Source of the DNA: Caulobacter segnis
GTDB lineage: Bacteria > Pseudomonadota > Alphaproteobacteria > Caulobacterales > Caulobacteraceae
Assembly: GCF_023935105.1 (NCBI RefSeq)
Contig: NZ_CP096040.1
Location: forward strand, 1,674,001-1,738,000
Direction: 5' to 3'
DNA length: 64,000 nucleotides
Part shown: positions 8,005 to 16,917 of the stretch, piece by piece
Layout of the letters: each line of letters starts with the position of its first letter
How positions within the stretch are numbered: position 1 is the stretch's first letter
Position numbers and translations under genes: made by a program
The notes under the pieces: generated by a model
The model's input: only the letters and a program-made list of their open reading frames with translations
Databases searched by the model: none
Told to the model about the DNA's origin: nothing

Positions 8005-10089
8005 ATGGCCGATTTTCAGCTTCAGGACAAAGCTTCGACCGGCGCGCCGCGCCGGCGCTTCGATCCGTGGCTGGTGGGCGCGGCGGTATTCTTCGTGGCC
8101 GCGGCCGCGTTCTCGGCCGCCCCGGCGCTGAAGGCTGGCCCCACTACCCTGGCGGGGCTGCTGCTGCTGCTGGGCGTGGGAGGCGTGTCGATCCTGGGCC
8201 TGGTGGCCATCAAGGGTTCGGGCGCCGCCGCCAGCGACGCTGACCAGGCCGAGGGCTTCATCGACGCCTTGAGCGAGCCGGCCGCCCTGGCCGCCGCCGA
8301 CGGCCGCCTGCTGGCCGCCAACCCCGCCTGGCGCGAGGTGATGGGCGACCAGCGCCGCCTGCCCAAGGGCGTGGCGGGCTCCAGCCTGTTCGCCGCCCTG
8401 GTCCAGGCCCGCAAAGGCCAGATGGCCGAGGGCGTGCTGCGCGCCAGCGGCGTCGACCATACCGCTAAGGTCTCGCGCCTGGCCGGTGGGCGCCTGCTGA
8501 TCCGCCTGACGCCGATCGCGCCGATCGAACAGGTCGCCGAGTCGTCGATCCCTGCGCCGACGGTCGAGCGCGCCGCGCCGCCGCCGCCGACCTCCCTGGA
8601 CGCCTTCGCCGGCGCCTCGCCGTTCGGCGCGGCGCTGCTGGATGGGACCGAGCCGTTCAAGTCGCGGATCCTGGAGAACAATCCGGCCCTGACCACCATG
8701 ACCGGCGCCCAGGTCGGCGGGGTGTTCGGCGACCTGATCGACCCCAACTCGCGCGCCGAGGCCGAGACCCGCCTGAACGAGGGCCGGGCCGGTCCGTTCG
8801 AGGTGCGCCTGGCCCGCGACGCCAGCCGCATCGCCCACCTCTATCTCTACCGCGCCGACGGTCGCGTCGTGGCCTACATGATCGACGTGTCCGAGCAGAA
8901 GCAGATGGAACTGCAGCTGGCCCAGGCCCAGAAGATGCAGGCCATCGGCCAGTTGGCCGGCGGCGTGGCCCACGACTTCAACAACCTGCTGACCGCCATC
9001 CAGCTGCGGCTGGACGAGCTGCTGCACCGCCATCCGGTCGGCGATCCGTCGTACGAGGGCCTGAACGAGATCCGCCAGACGGGCGTGCGCGCCGCCGACC
9101 TGGTCCGCAAGCTGCTGGCCTTCTCGCGCAAGCAGACCGTGCAGCGCGAGGTGCTGGACCTGGGCGAGCTGATCAGCGAGTTCGAGGTCCTGCTGCGCCG
9201 CCTGCTGCGCGAGGACGTCAAGCTGATCACCGACTACGGCCGCGACCTGCCGCGGGTGCGGGCCGACAAGTCCCAGCTCGAGACGGCGGTCATGAACCTG
9301 GCCGTCAACGCCCGCGACGCCGTGCGTGCGGCCAAGGGCGGCGGCGTCGTGCGCATTCGCACCGCCCGCCTGACCCGCGACGAGGCCATCCAGCTGGGCT
9401 TTCCGGCCGCCGAGGGCGACACTGCCTTCATCGAGGTCAGCGACGACGGTCCCGGCATCCCGCCCGACGTGATGGGCAAGATCTTCGACCCGTTCTTCAC
9501 CACCAAGCCGGTGGGCGAGGGCACGGGCTTGGGCCTGGCCACGGTCTACGGCATCGTCAAGCAGAGCGACGGCTGGATCCATGTCCACAGCCGTCCGGGC
9601 GAGGGCGCGGCGTTCCGCATCTTCCTGCCGGTGCACGAGCCGTCCACAGCCGCCCTGGTCGCCGCCGAGGCCGCCGCCGCCGAACCGGTCAAGCCGCGCG
9701 CCGCCCGCGACCTGTCGGGCGCCGGCCGCATCCTGTTCGTCGAGGACGAGGACGCCGTGCGCAGCGTCGCCGCCCGCCTGCTGCGCGCCCGCGGCTACGA
9801 GGTGCTGGAGGCCGCCGACGGCGAGGAGGCCCTGATCATCGCCGAGGAGAACGCCGGCACGATCGACCTCTTGATCTCCGACGTGATCATGCCTGGCATC
9901 GACGGCCCCACCTTGCTCAAGAAGGCGCGGGGCTATCTGGGAACCGCGCCGGTGATGTTCATCTCCGGCTACGCCGAGGCCGAGTTCAGCGACCTGCTGG
10001 AAGGCGAGACGGGCGTGACCTTCCTGCCCAAGCCGATCGACATCAAGACCCTGGCAGAGCGGGTCAAGCAGCAGTTGCAGGCGGCTTGA
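8005..10089 (+). CDS. cckA: cell-cycle hybrid histidine kinase CckA
   Basis: Membrane-bound bifunctional kinase/phosphatase at the top of the CckA-ChpT-CtrA/CpdR pathway. It has two N-terminal membrane helices (about residues 20-70), PAS-like sensing regions (about 85-180 and 195-310), HisKA with phospho-acceptor His323 in [14 protein letters not shown], HATPase with G1/G2 boxes ([16 protein letters not shown]), and a receiver with Asp626 in [13 protein letters not shown]. The length of 694 residues and these positions are offset by 1-3 from C. crescentus CckA. The ATG at 8005 is preferred; upstream TTG (7945) and GTG codons are possible. It shares its locus with the CtrA-controlled flagellar genes. 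Confidence 0.96.
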   Translation: MADFQLQDKASTGAPRRRFDPWLVGAAVFFVAAAAFSAAPALKAGPTTLAGLLLLLGVGGVSILGLVAIKGSGAAASDADQAEGFIDALSEPAALAAADGRLLAANPAWREVMGDQRRLPKGVAGSSLFAALVQARKGQMAEGVLRASGVDHTAKVSRLAGGRLLIRLTPIAPIEQVAESSIPAPTVERAAPPPPTSLDAFAGASPFGAALLDGTEPFKSRILENNPALTTMTGAQVGGVFGDLIDPNSRAEAETRLNEGRAGPFEVRLARDASRIAHLYLYRADGRVVAYMIDVSEQKQMELQLAQAQKMQAIGQLAGGVAHDFNNLLTAIQLRLDELLHRHPVGDPSYEGLNEIRQTGVRAADLVRKLLAFSRKQTVQREVLDLGELISEFEVLLRRLLREDVKLITDYGRDLPRVRADKSQLETAVMNLAVNARDAVRAAKGGGVVRIRTARLTRDEAIQLGFPAAEGDTAFIEVSDDGPGIPPDVMGKIFDPFFTTKPVGEGTGLGLATVYGIVKQSDGWIHVHSRPGEGAAFRIFLPVHEPSTAALVAAEAAAAEPVKPRAARDLSGAGRILFVEDEDAVRSVAARLLRARGYEVLEAADGEEALIIAEENAGTIDLLISDVIMPGIDGPTLLKKARGYLGTAPVMFISGYAEAEFSDLLEGETGVTFLPKPIDIKTLAERVKQQLQAA

Positions 10090-10141
10090 TCCTGATCCTC
10101 CCTCGCTTGGGGGAGGATCATGAATCGTGCCTACTGCGGCC

Positions 10142-11686
10142 ATGCGTTCGCTTTCCCTGACCCGCCGCGCCGCCACCGGCTTCGGCCTCGCCGCGCTCGC
10201 CGCGCCGGCCATCGCCGCCGGTCCGACCGTCCCGCGCTGGGGCGTGCACGAGATCACGCTGAAGGCGGCCGTCCCGGGCAATCCGTTCGACGTCGCCCTG
10301 ACCGCGACCTTCACCGACGGCAGAACGACGCTGAAGGTCCGGGGCTTCCATGACGGGGAGGGGATCTGGCGCCTCCGCTTCAGCCCGCCCCGCGAAGGCG
10401 TCTGGCGCTGGCGCACGACCAGCCCGGTCAGGGCGCTGAACGGCCAGGCCGGAACGGTGAGCGCGACGGCGCCGCGCCTCGGCGACCACGGCCCGCTCCA
10501 CGTCGCCGGCGGCTACCACTTGGCCCACGCCGACGGGACGCCCTTCCGCCAGGTCGGCACCACCGCCTATGCCTGGGCCCAGCAGAGCGACGCGTTGTGC
10601 GACCAGACCCTGGCCACGCTGCGGGCTTCGCCGTTCAACAAGGTGCGGATGTGCGTCTTCCCGAACGTGGCCGCCGAGCCGATCTTCCCCTTCGAGAAAG
10701 CCGGCGAGGGCTGGGACTATGACCGTCTGAACCCGGCCTATTTCCGTCGGCTGGAAGACCGTGCCCGACGGCTGGGCGATCTCGGGATCCAGGCCGACCT
10801 GATCCTGTTCCATCCGTATGACGGCAAGACCGGCTGGCACGCCATGACGCCGGCCCGCGACGACCGCTACGTCCGCTACATGGTCGCCCGCTTCGCGGCC
10901 TTCTCGAACGTCTGGTGGTCGCTGGCCAACGAGTGGGATCTGGTCAAGGCCAAGTCGGTCGCCGACTTCGAGCGCCTGGGCCAGCTAGTCAGGGCCGAGG
11001 ACCCTTACGGCCGTCTCTGCTCCATCCACAACTGGCGCGAACTCTACGACAATGGCCGCCCGTGGATCAGCCACGCCAGCATCCAAAACGGCGCGGCGGT
11101 CATGGACGACACCCGAGCCGAGCTGCTGCGCAGCGTCTGGAAGAAGCCGGTGATCTATGACGAGGTCCGCTACGAGGGCGACATCGACAAGCGTTGGGGC
11201 GACCTGACGCCCCAGGGCATGGTCGAGCGCTTCTGGCACGGCCTGGTCGCCGGGACCTATGTCGGTCACGGCGAGATCTATAAGGGCGACGACGGCTGGA
11301 CGGCCAAGGGCGGCCGGCTGCATGGCGAAAGCACGCCGCGCCTGGCGTTCCTGAAGTCGGTGATGGACGCCGGCCCGACGCCCGGCTTCGAGCCGATCGA
11401 CAAGTGGTGGGACCAGCACCTGGGTGGCCAGCTCGGGAGCTATTACCTGCGCTATTTCGGCGAGACGGCCCCGACCGAATGGACGCTGGCTTTGCCCAAG
11501 GAAGAACTGAAGGGCGGCGAGCGCTTCAAGGTCGATGTGCTGGACAGCTGGAGCATGACCATCACGCCGGTCGATGGCGAGTTCGTCATGGCCAGGAAGG
11601 ACGCCTACTTCATGCATGACCCGAACCGGCCGGCCGTGGCGCTGCCGGGCCGGCCGTGGATGGCGGTGCGGGTGACGCGGGTCTAG
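10142..11686 (+). CDS. DUF5060/DUF4038-type glycoside hydrolase-like protein
   Basis: An exported protein of about 514 residues with a twin-arginine-like signal (LTRRAATGFGLAALAAPAIAA). A beta-sandwich of DUF5060 type follows (about 35-125: GVWRWRTTSP), then a TIM-barrel-like domain (about 135-420) with acidic candidates at SLANEWDLVK and IYDEVRYEG, the usual places of acid/base and nucleophile in clan A hydrolases, and a C-terminal beta domain. Related proteins act on plant-type glycans; the substrate here is unknown. The ORF could begin at GTG 10127, but ATG 10142 gives a standard signal peptide. It is 52 bases after cckA on the same strand but unrelated in function. Confidence 0.72.
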   Translation: MRSLSLTRRAATGFGLAALAAPAIAAGPTVPRWGVHEITLKAAVPGNPFDVALTATFTDGRTTLKVRGFHDGEGIWRLRFSPPREGVWRWRTTSPVRALNGQAGTVSATAPRLGDHGPLHVAGGYHLAHADGTPFRQVGTTAYAWAQQSDALCDQTLATLRASPFNKVRMCVFPNVAAEPIFPFEKAGEGWDYDRLNPAYFRRLEDRARRLGDLGIQADLILFHPYDGKTGWHAMTPARDDRYVRYMVARFAAFSNVWWSLANEWDLVKAKSVADFERLGQLVRAEDPYGRLCSIHNWRELYDNGRPWISHASIQNGAAVMDDTRAELLRSVWKKPVIYDEVRYEGDIDKRWGDLTPQGMVERFWHGLVAGTYVGHGEIYKGDDGWTAKGGRLHGESTPRLAFLKSVMDAGPTPGFEPIDKWWDQHLGGQLGSYYLRYFGETAPTEWTLALPKEELKGGERFKVDVLDSWSMTITPVDGEFVMARKDAYFMHDPNRPAVALPGRPWMAVRVTRV

Positions 11687-12201
11687 GTCCGCGCCGGCAG
11701 GAAGCGCGGATTGCGCAGCAGCGCCGCGCTGACCAGGGCGACCAGCGCGCCGACCGGGAAGATCTCCGTGAACGTCATCGGCATCCGATACAGCGGATTG
11801 GCGTAGTTGCGCTTCATCTGAGCGGTCTCGGCGACCAGCTTGTCCCAGGCCGCGCCGGACAGGCCCTCGGCCTTCTTGGCGGCCAATATGCTGGCCGTGT
11901 AGTCGTCCATGAAGCGGTAGTGGGTGAGCGCCAGATAGGCCTCCCAGATCGCCACATAGGCCACCCCGGCCACGACGGCGACGCCTAGGCCGATCAGCAG
12001 GGCGGGCCAGAACCTGATCACCCCGCCCAGGGTCCGGTCACGGTGCGACTTGATCGCCAGCAGGATCGCCGACAACCCCACCAGCATGATCAGATAGCCC
12101 AGCCACAGGCTGTGCTGGGCCGACAGCACGATCGTGCTGATCATGCCCAGGATGATGATCGTCCCCGAGACGAGGCCGTAGGTCAGTATGGTGCGCGACA
12201 T
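11683..12201 (-). CDS. DUF4199-family membrane protein
   Basis: A 172-residue inner-membrane protein with four hydrophobic segments: about 5-27, 33-50, 66-90 and, after a long polar loop with a YTASILAAKKAEGLSGAAW stretch, a final one near 148-163. This layout and the loop are typical of DUF4199 proteins, whose function is not established. It is read in the same direction as the LuxR-type gene 118 bases upstream, and a perfect palindrome lies between them, so it is a likely target or partner of that regulator. Its stop overlaps the end of the convergent glycoside hydrolase-like gene by four bases. Confidence 0.75.
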   Translation of the reverse strand: MSRTILTYGLVSGTIIILGMISTIVLSAQHSLWLGYLIMLVGLSAILLAIKSHRDRTLGGVIRFWPALLIGLGVAVVAGVAYVAIWEAYLALTHYRFMDDYTASILAAKKAEGLSGAAWDKLVAETAQMKRNYANPLYRMPMTFTEIFPVGALVALVSAALLRNPRFLPART

Positions 12202-12273
12202 CGGATTTCCCTCCTCAGCGTCGCCCTCAGTGCGACGCGTCCCGACGCTGCCTGTCCGGCGCGCCGGGCGGTA

Positions 12274-12289
12274 TCACCCGAACGGGTGA
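12274..12289. promoter_or_regulatory. palindromic operator between luxR-type and DUF4199 genes
   Basis: TCACCCGAACGGGTGA is a perfect inverted repeat with 7-base arms and a 2-base centre. It lies 72 bases before the DUF4199 start and just downstream of the LuxR-type stop. Dyads of this size suit LuxR/FixJ-type HTH dimers. A transcription terminator is less likely because no T-run follows on either strand. Confidence 0.55.
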
Positions 12290-12319
12290 ATTCGATCGTC
12301 CGCGGCGTCCGGCGACGGA

Positions 12320-12733
12320 TTAAGGGATCAGCGCCAGCGCGCGCGCCTTGCCGACCGCCTGGGTTCGCCGACTGACCTCCAGCTTGCCGTAGAGATTGCC
12401 GACATGGGTCTTGACGGTATTGGGCGACAGGCCCAGGTCGCGGGCGATCTCCTTGTTGGAGCGACCGGCCGCCAGGCGCTCCAGCACCTTCACCTCCTGG
12501 CCGGTCAGGCCCAGCGAGGCGAGGGCGGCGTCGTTGCGGGCGAAGGTCTCGGGCCGCGCGCGCGCGGCCAGCCTCCAGCCGAGCCAGACGCCGCCGGCCG
12601 CGAAGACCAGGCCGATCAATCCGACATAGACCTGCCAGGAAAAGGCGCGGACCAGGAACCGGTACTCCAGCCATTGCAGCGCGAAGGCGCCGAGGGCCAG
12701 CACCAGCGCCCAGAGGAGGACGGTGCGGATCAT
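12320..12733 (-). CDS. membrane-anchored LuxR-type transcription regulator
   Basis: A 137-residue protein with two N-terminal membrane helices (about 4-24 and 34-56) joined directly to a LuxR/GerE HTH domain (about 72-132: LTGQEVKVLERLAAGRSNKEIARDL, then SPNTVKTHVGNLYGKL). There is no receiver or autoinducer domain, so any signal must come through the membrane part or a partner. The DUF4199 membrane gene downstream is the obvious candidate. Regulators of this plan would act on DNA while tethered to the membrane. The HTH assignment is firm; the DNA target is inferred from the nearby palindrome. Confidence 0.88.
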   Translation of the reverse strand: MIRTVLLWALVLALGAFALQWLEYRFLVRAFSWQVYVGLIGLVFAAGGVWLGWRLAARARPETFARNDAALASLGLTGQEVKVLERLAAGRSNKEIARDLGLSPNTVKTHVGNLYGKLEVSRRTQAVGKARALALIP

Positions 12734-12776
12734 GGCCGCGAGGGTGCGCGATCGCGCGGCGGCGTCAATGGGGCCT

Positions 12777-13106
12777 CTAGCCGAGACGGGCCTTGGCTTC
12801 GGGCGGGGCGACCTGGTCGAACAGGATCTTCAGATGCTGATCCTTGGCGTGGTCGTTGTGCAGCTCCCACGACAGCGAGACCGGCAGGCGCAGGCGGCCG
12901 CCGTCGGGCAGGCGCGCGACCAGCACCCGCCAGGAAAAGCCCTCGCCGGGATCGCCCAGCGGATCCTTGAACTCGACCAGCGCCGGGTCGCGCAGGCGGA
13001 AGCGCCGCTCGGGATGGGCTTCGAACCAGGCGCGGTCGGCCTCGGCGGTGGGATCGCCGACCAGCTTGTTCTTCGAAACGGTCTTGGCGGTGACTTTGCG
13101 AACCAT
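12777..13106 (-). CDS. conserved hypothetical protein, 109 aa
   Basis: A soluble protein with no signal peptide or membrane segment. The N-terminus is basic (MVRKVTAKTVSKNKLVGD) and the rest mixes charged and aromatic residues (FEAHPERRFRLRDP, FSWRVLVARLPDGGRLRLPVSLSWELHND). Its codon use is like that of its neighbours and it has a sensible ribosome site, so it looks real. No family was recognised. It is divergent from the ferredoxin-like gene, with 34 bases between the two starts, so they may share a promoter region. Confidence 0.6.
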   Translation of the reverse strand: MVRKVTAKTVSKNKLVGDPTAEADRAWFEAHPERRFRLRDPALVEFKDPLGDPGEGFSWRVLVARLPDGGRLRLPVSLSWELHNDHAKDQHLKILFDQVAPPEAKARLG

Positions 13107-13140
13107 GGCGTCGTCCTAGCACCGTTCCCATCTTCAGGTC

Positions 13141-13485
13141 ATGAGCGATCCCCTTGAAAGCAGGCCGATCAAGCGCGTGAAGGCCGACTGGCGCGAGGTG
13201 GTGCTGGTGTGCCGCAAGTGCTCGAAGAAGCTGAAGGGCGGTTTTGGCGCTGATGGCGACCAGACGCTGGCCAAGGCCTTGCGCAAGGCGCTCGGCGTCA
13301 AGGGCACGGGCCGCAAGACGCCAAACCGCAAGGCCAGCGCCGCGGTGATCGAGGTCGATTGCCTGGACGTCTGCCCCAAGGGCGCGGTCGTGGTGGTGCG
13401 AGCCTCGGCGCCGGGCGAGTGGGTGGTGACGCCGCGCGGAACGCCGGTGGCGGCGGTGTTGGCGCGGCTGGAGCTGGGCGAGTAG
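13141..13485 (+). CDS. thioredoxin-like [2Fe-2S] ferredoxin family protein
   Basis: A 114-residue cytoplasmic protein with two Cys pairs, VCRKCSKKL near residues 24-32 and DCLDVCPKGAVVV near 73-85, spaced as in thioredoxin-like [2Fe-2S] ferredoxins (the NuoE C-terminal type). The second pair with CPKGA is characteristic. It probably carries electrons or binds metal; no partner is evident nearby. The C-terminus (VVTPRGTPVAAVLARLELG) is a typical family ending. Confidence 0.75.
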   Translation: MSDPLESRPIKRVKADWREVVLVCRKCSKKLKGGFGADGDQTLAKALRKALGVKGTGRKTPNRKASAAVIEVDCLDVCPKGAVVVVRASAPGEWVVTPRGTPVAAVLARLELGE

Positions 13486-13861
13486 CGACGTTCCAGGACC
13501 AGCGCCGCATGCCCCCACCTGACCACGCTCTGCGTGGTCGTCCGCCCCCAAAGGGGGCGGAAGGTGATCCGTCTTCCCCCTCCGGGGAGGAGCGCCGCAG
13601 GCGCGGAGGGGGCGAGAAGACGAGGGGGCGGCCAGCCAAACCAACGCGTGTCATCCCGGCCGAAGCGCAGCGTAGAGCCGGGACCCAGGGGCGGGCGGCA
13701 CAGCGTTCACGCCCCCCATCCTCACGGCCAAGAACAGCCTGGCGGAGCGGACGTCCGAGCCGAAACGCAAAACAACACTCACGGTCTCCGGGTTCGCCCG
13801 GCCGCTCCGTCGCCTCCCCAGCAACCTTCAGCGGTTTCCGCGTGAAGCCGAGATGTCGTGT
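13486..13861. repeat. Caulobacter-type intergenic repeat block (REP-like hairpins)
   Basis: A 376-base non-coding gap between convergent genes, made of short inverted repeats: GACCACGC-tct-GCGTGGTC (13521-13539), TCCGCCCCC-aaa-GGGGGCGGA (13541-13561), and a longer CCCCCTCC...GGAGGGGG pair around 13576-13612. A second part contains GTCATCCCGGCCGAAGCG (13650-13667) followed by AGAGCCGGGACCC, a form I associate with dispersed repeats in Caulobacter genomes. The hairpins may also stop transcription from both sides. No gene was seen. Confidence 0.6.
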
Positions 13862-14386
13862 CTATCGCCGCCGCCGTTCCATCACCACGATCGGCGAGCC
13901 CTTGTAGGTCGCGTGGGTCTTGATCACGAAGCCCATCTTGGCCGCCAGGGCCAGGGAGGCGGCGTTTTCGACGTCGATGATGCAGGGCACGACCTCGGGC
14001 GCCAGGGCCTGGTCGATCCAGGCCAGGCCCGCGCCGACGGCCTCGGTCCCGAAGCCCTGACCGTGCGACCAGGCCGCCAGCACCCAGCCCATTTCCGGCA
14101 GGCCGTAGAGGCTGGGCTCGAGCTCGCGACGCAGGTCGGCGAAGCCCACCTCGCCGACATAGCGGCCGGTGGCGGTCTCGCGCACCGCCCAATAGCCGAA
14201 GCCCAGCAGGTCCCACAGGCCGCGCGCCCGCATCAGGCGGGTCCAGCTTTCCTCCTCGGTGAAGGCGCGGCCGCCGACATGCTTGACGACCAGCGGGTCG
14301 GCCCACATGGTCATGCTGTCCCCGAAGTCCGACAGCCGGGGCGGCGACAGGGTGAGGCGGGCGGTGGTCAGGGTCGGGGCGATCAT
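13862..14386 (-). CDS. GNAT-family N-acetyltransferase (RimJ/RimL type)
   Basis: A 174-residue acetyltransferase of the class that acetylates N-termini or small molecules. It has LTTARLTLSPPRLSDF at the N-terminus, a Trp-rich middle (GFGYWAVRETATGRYVGEVGFADL), the acetyl-CoA loop HGQGFGTEAVGAGLAWID near residues 108-125, and the terminal NAASLALAAKMGFV motif. The substrate is unknown. It is read toward the repeat block and starts 71 bases from the divergent NTF2-like gene. Confidence 0.88.
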   Translation of the reverse strand: MIAPTLTTARLTLSPPRLSDFGDSMTMWADPLVVKHVGGRAFTEEESWTRLMRARGLWDLLGFGYWAVRETATGRYVGEVGFADLRRELEPSLYGLPEMGWVLAAWSHGQGFGTEAVGAGLAWIDQALAPEVVPCIIDVENAASLALAAKMGFVIKTHATYKGSPIVVMERRRR

Positions 14387-14457
14387 GACGACTCGGGTTT
14401 GCGGAGACGGCGCGCCGCAAGCTACACCGGCTGGCCCAACAGAAAAGCCGCGCCGCC

Positions 14458-14835
14458 ATGACCACGCCCGAAGACGCCATCGCCGCTCGCCGCAAGCTGA
14501 CCAACAAGCTGATCGCGGCCAAGGACGCCGCGCGCCTGAGGCCGTTCTTCGATCCGCGCATGACCCTGATCGCCGGCGACGGCTCGCTGCTGCTGGGGGC
14601 CGAGGACGTGCTGGCCGCCTTCGCCAGCCAGTTCGCCGATAGGGGCTTCGTGGCCTATGTCCGCACGACCGAGGACATCCGCGTGAACGCCGAGGGGACC
14701 CGCGCCGCCGAGCGTGGGCGCTGGGTGGGATCCTGGAAGGACGCGGCCGAGCAGTCGGGGACCTATCTGGCCACCTGGAAGAAGGTCACCGGCCAGTGGG
14801 TGATCGAGAACGAGCTCTATGTGACCCTGGCTTGA
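14458..14835 (+). CDS. SnoaL/NTF2-like (DUF4440-type) protein
   Basis: A soluble 125-residue protein of cone-shaped alpha+beta-barrel type: N-terminal helix (DAIAARRKLTNKLIAAKDAARL), FFDPRMTLIAGDGSLLLG, a second helix (GAEDVLAAFASQFAD), then strands ending with YLATWKKVTGQWVIENELYV. The final GxYxxxWxxxxGxWxIxxE pattern is diagnostic of the family, which includes small isomerases, hydrolases and binding proteins. No function can be fixed from sequence. Confidence 0.8.
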   Translation: MTTPEDAIAARRKLTNKLIAAKDAARLRPFFDPRMTLIAGDGSLLLGAEDVLAAFASQFADRGFVAYVRTTEDIRVNAEGTRAAERGRWVGSWKDAAEQSGTYLATWKKVTGQWVIENELYVTLA

Positions 14836-14982
14836 GTGGCTTGAGCGCAATCATGGCTGGATTTCGCTGCATGACTCGGAATTAATTTCGCCAAAGCTGG
14901 GCGCTAGGCGTACGCCTTCGCCCTCCAATCCGGCTCCCCGAAGCAAGATCGCTTCGCGAGCCTTGCTTCAGAAACGAATATT

Positions 14983-15033
14983 TTGAGCGTGACTGTCGCC
15001 GAAACCGCTCACACTTTCGGCTGTCACGCTCAA
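14983..15033. promoter_or_regulatory. long inverted repeat touching a ribosome binding site
   Basis: TTGAGCGTGAC (14983-14993) pairs perfectly with GTCACGCTCAA (15023-15033), and inside it GCCGAAA pairs with TTTCGGC. The 3' arm runs straight into the AAGGAGGG ribosome site of the DUF885 gene, whose TTG start is at 15046. It could act as an operator or as an RNA stem that limits access to the ribosome site. Confidence 0.55.
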
Positions 15034-15045
15034 GGAGGGAAAGCC

Positions 15046-16869
15046 TTGCTCAATCGTCGTCATATGATGTTCGCCACCGCCGCCGCGGGCTTCGCGGCCA
15101 CGGGCGGCCTGCCGTCGCTCGCCCTGGCCCGCGAGGGCGAGGTCGCCAAGCTGAACGCCTTGTTCGACGACATGATGGCCAAGCAGCTGCGCCAGTCGCC
15201 GGAGACGGCCACCGGCCTGGGTCTGGACACCGGCGACCTGGCCTGGACCAAGGGCCTGCTCAGCGACCGCTCGTTCGCCGCCATCAAGGCCGGCGCGGCC
15301 CAGACGTCCGAGCAGCTGGCCGCCCTGCGCGGCATCGATCGCCGCGCGCTCAAGGGCATGGACGCGGTCAATTACGACACCGTCGAGTTCGTCCTGTCGG
15401 TGCAGGACGAGGGCAACAAGAAGTTCAGCTATGGCGGCGGCGGTTCGGGCGCGCCCTACGTCCTCAGCCAGCTGACCGGCAGCTACCAGTACATGCCCGA
15501 CTTCCTGGACACCCAGCACAGCATCGAGACCAAGGCCGACGCCGACGCCTATCTGGCGCGGATGGAGGGTTTCGCCCGCCTGATGGATCAGGAAAGCGCC
15601 ATCGCCAGGCAGGACTACGCCGACGGCGTGATCCCGCCGGACTTCATCATCGACAAGGCCCTGATCCAGATGAAGGCCTTCGCCGGCACGCCGACGGCCG
15701 ACGCGCCGCTGGTGAAGTCGATCGCCCGCCGGACCAAGGAAAAGAACATCGCCGGCGACTGGGCGGCCGAAGCCTCCAAGGTCTACGAGAACTCGGTGCT
15801 GCCGGCCCTGAAGCGCCAGATCGCCCTGCTGGAAAGCGTTCGCGCCCAGGCCACGCACGACGCGGGCTGCTGGCGGCTGAAGGACGGCGGCGACTACTAC
15901 GCCGTGTCGCTGAAGAACTACACGACCTCGGACCTCAAGCCCGATGAGATCCACCAGCTGGGCCTGGACCTGGTGAAGTCGATCTCAGCCGAGGCCGACA
16001 AGCTGTTCAAGAGCATCGGCATGACCAAGGGCAGCGTCGGTGACCGCATGCGCGAGCTGGGCAAGGACATCTACGAGAACACCGACGCGGCCAAGGAACA
16101 GCTGATCAAGGACCTGAACGTCAAGGCGGCTTGGATCCAGAAGCAGCTGCCGGCCTATTTCGGCGCCCTGCCCAAGGCCCCGCTGGAGATCCGCCGCGTG
16201 CCCAAGGCCATCGAGGCCGGCGCGCCGGGCGGCTACTACAATTCGCCCTCGCTGGATGGCAAGCGCCCGGGGATCTACTGGATCAACCTGCGTGACACGG
16301 CCGAGCAGGCCAAGTTCACCCTGACCACCCTGACGGTGCACGAGGGCGTCCCGGGCCACCACCTGCAGCTGTCGATCTCGAACGAGGCCAAGGGCCTGCC
16401 GCTGATCCGCAAGGTCGTCGGCTTCTCCGGCTATATCGAGGGCTGGGCGCTCTACGCCGAGCAACTGGCCGTCGAGATGGGCATCTACAAGACCGACCCG
16501 CGCGGTCATATCGGCATGCTGCACGACGCCCTGTTCCGCGCCGTGCGCCTGGTGGTCGACACCGGTATGCACGCCAAGAAGTGGAGCCGCGAACAGGCCG
16601 TGAAGTACATGGCCGAGACCATGGGCGACGAGGAAAGCGGCTCGATCACCGAGATCGAACGCTACGTCGTGTGGCCGGGCCAGGCCTGCAGCTACATGAT
16701 CGGCAAGATCACCTGGCTGCGGGCCCGCGCCAAGGCCCAGAAGGCCCTGGGCAAGAAGTTCGACATCCGCGAGTTCCACGACGCGGGCCTGCTCTCGGGC
16801 GCCACCCCGCTGACCACCCTGGAACGGGTGATCGACGACTACATCGTCAGCAAGGGCGGCAAAGCCTGA
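15046..16869 (+). CDS. exported DUF885-family putative metallopeptidase
   Basis: A 607-residue protein with a twin-arginine-like signal (NRRHMMFATAAAGFAATGG). It belongs to DUF885: HEGVPGHHLQ near residue 442, a zinc-site-like HExxxxHH motif, is followed by FSGYIEGWALYAEQLA and a final RAKAQKALGKKFDIREFHDAGL. These proteins are thought to be zinc peptidases, but substrates are poorly known. The ORF can be read from TTG 14983, but that region forms an inverted repeat; TTG 15046 follows AAGGAGG by seven bases and gives a normal signal. The next methionine is at 15064. Confidence 0.85.
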   Translation: MLNRRHMMFATAAAGFAATGGLPSLALAREGEVAKLNALFDDMMAKQLRQSPETATGLGLDTGDLAWTKGLLSDRSFAAIKAGAAQTSEQLAALRGIDRRALKGMDAVNYDTVEFVLSVQDEGNKKFSYGGGGSGAPYVLSQLTGSYQYMPDFLDTQHSIETKADADAYLARMEGFARLMDQESAIARQDYADGVIPPDFIIDKALIQMKAFAGTPTADAPLVKSIARRTKEKNIAGDWAAEASKVYENSVLPALKRQIALLESVRAQATHDAGCWRLKDGGDYYAVSLKNYTTSDLKPDEIHQLGLDLVKSISAEADKLFKSIGMTKGSVGDRMRELGKDIYENTDAAKEQLIKDLNVKAAWIQKQLPAYFGALPKAPLEIRRVPKAIEAGAPGGYYNSPSLDGKRPGIYWINLRDTAEQAKFTLTTLTVHEGVPGHHLQLSISNEAKGLPLIRKVVGFSGYIEGWALYAEQLAVEMGIYKTDPRGHIGMLHDALFRAVRLVVDTGMHAKKWSREQAVKYMAETMGDEESGSITEIERYVVWPGQACSYMIGKITWLRARAKAQKALGKKFDIREFHDAGLLSGATPLTTLERVIDDYIVSKGGKA

Positions 16870-16881
16870 GGCTGATGGATT

Positions 16882-16910
16882 TCTCCTCCCCCGCGATGCG
16901 GGGGAGGAGA
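16882..16910. terminator. bidirectional terminator between DUF885 and EAL genes
   Basis: A perfect 13-base-pair stem (TCTCCTCCCCCGC and its complement) closes a 3-base loop in the 48-base gap between convergent genes. T-rich flanks are short (TTTC to the right, AAAT on the left of the plus strand). Confidence 0.7.
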
Positions 16911-16917
16911 TTTCAGT

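Noticed and set aside
7942-10416. Minus-strand ORF of 824 codons opposite cckA
   Set aside because: It is the antisense of a well-identified kinase gene; its His/Gln/Gly/Leu-rich composition is the normal shadow of GC-rich coding DNA.
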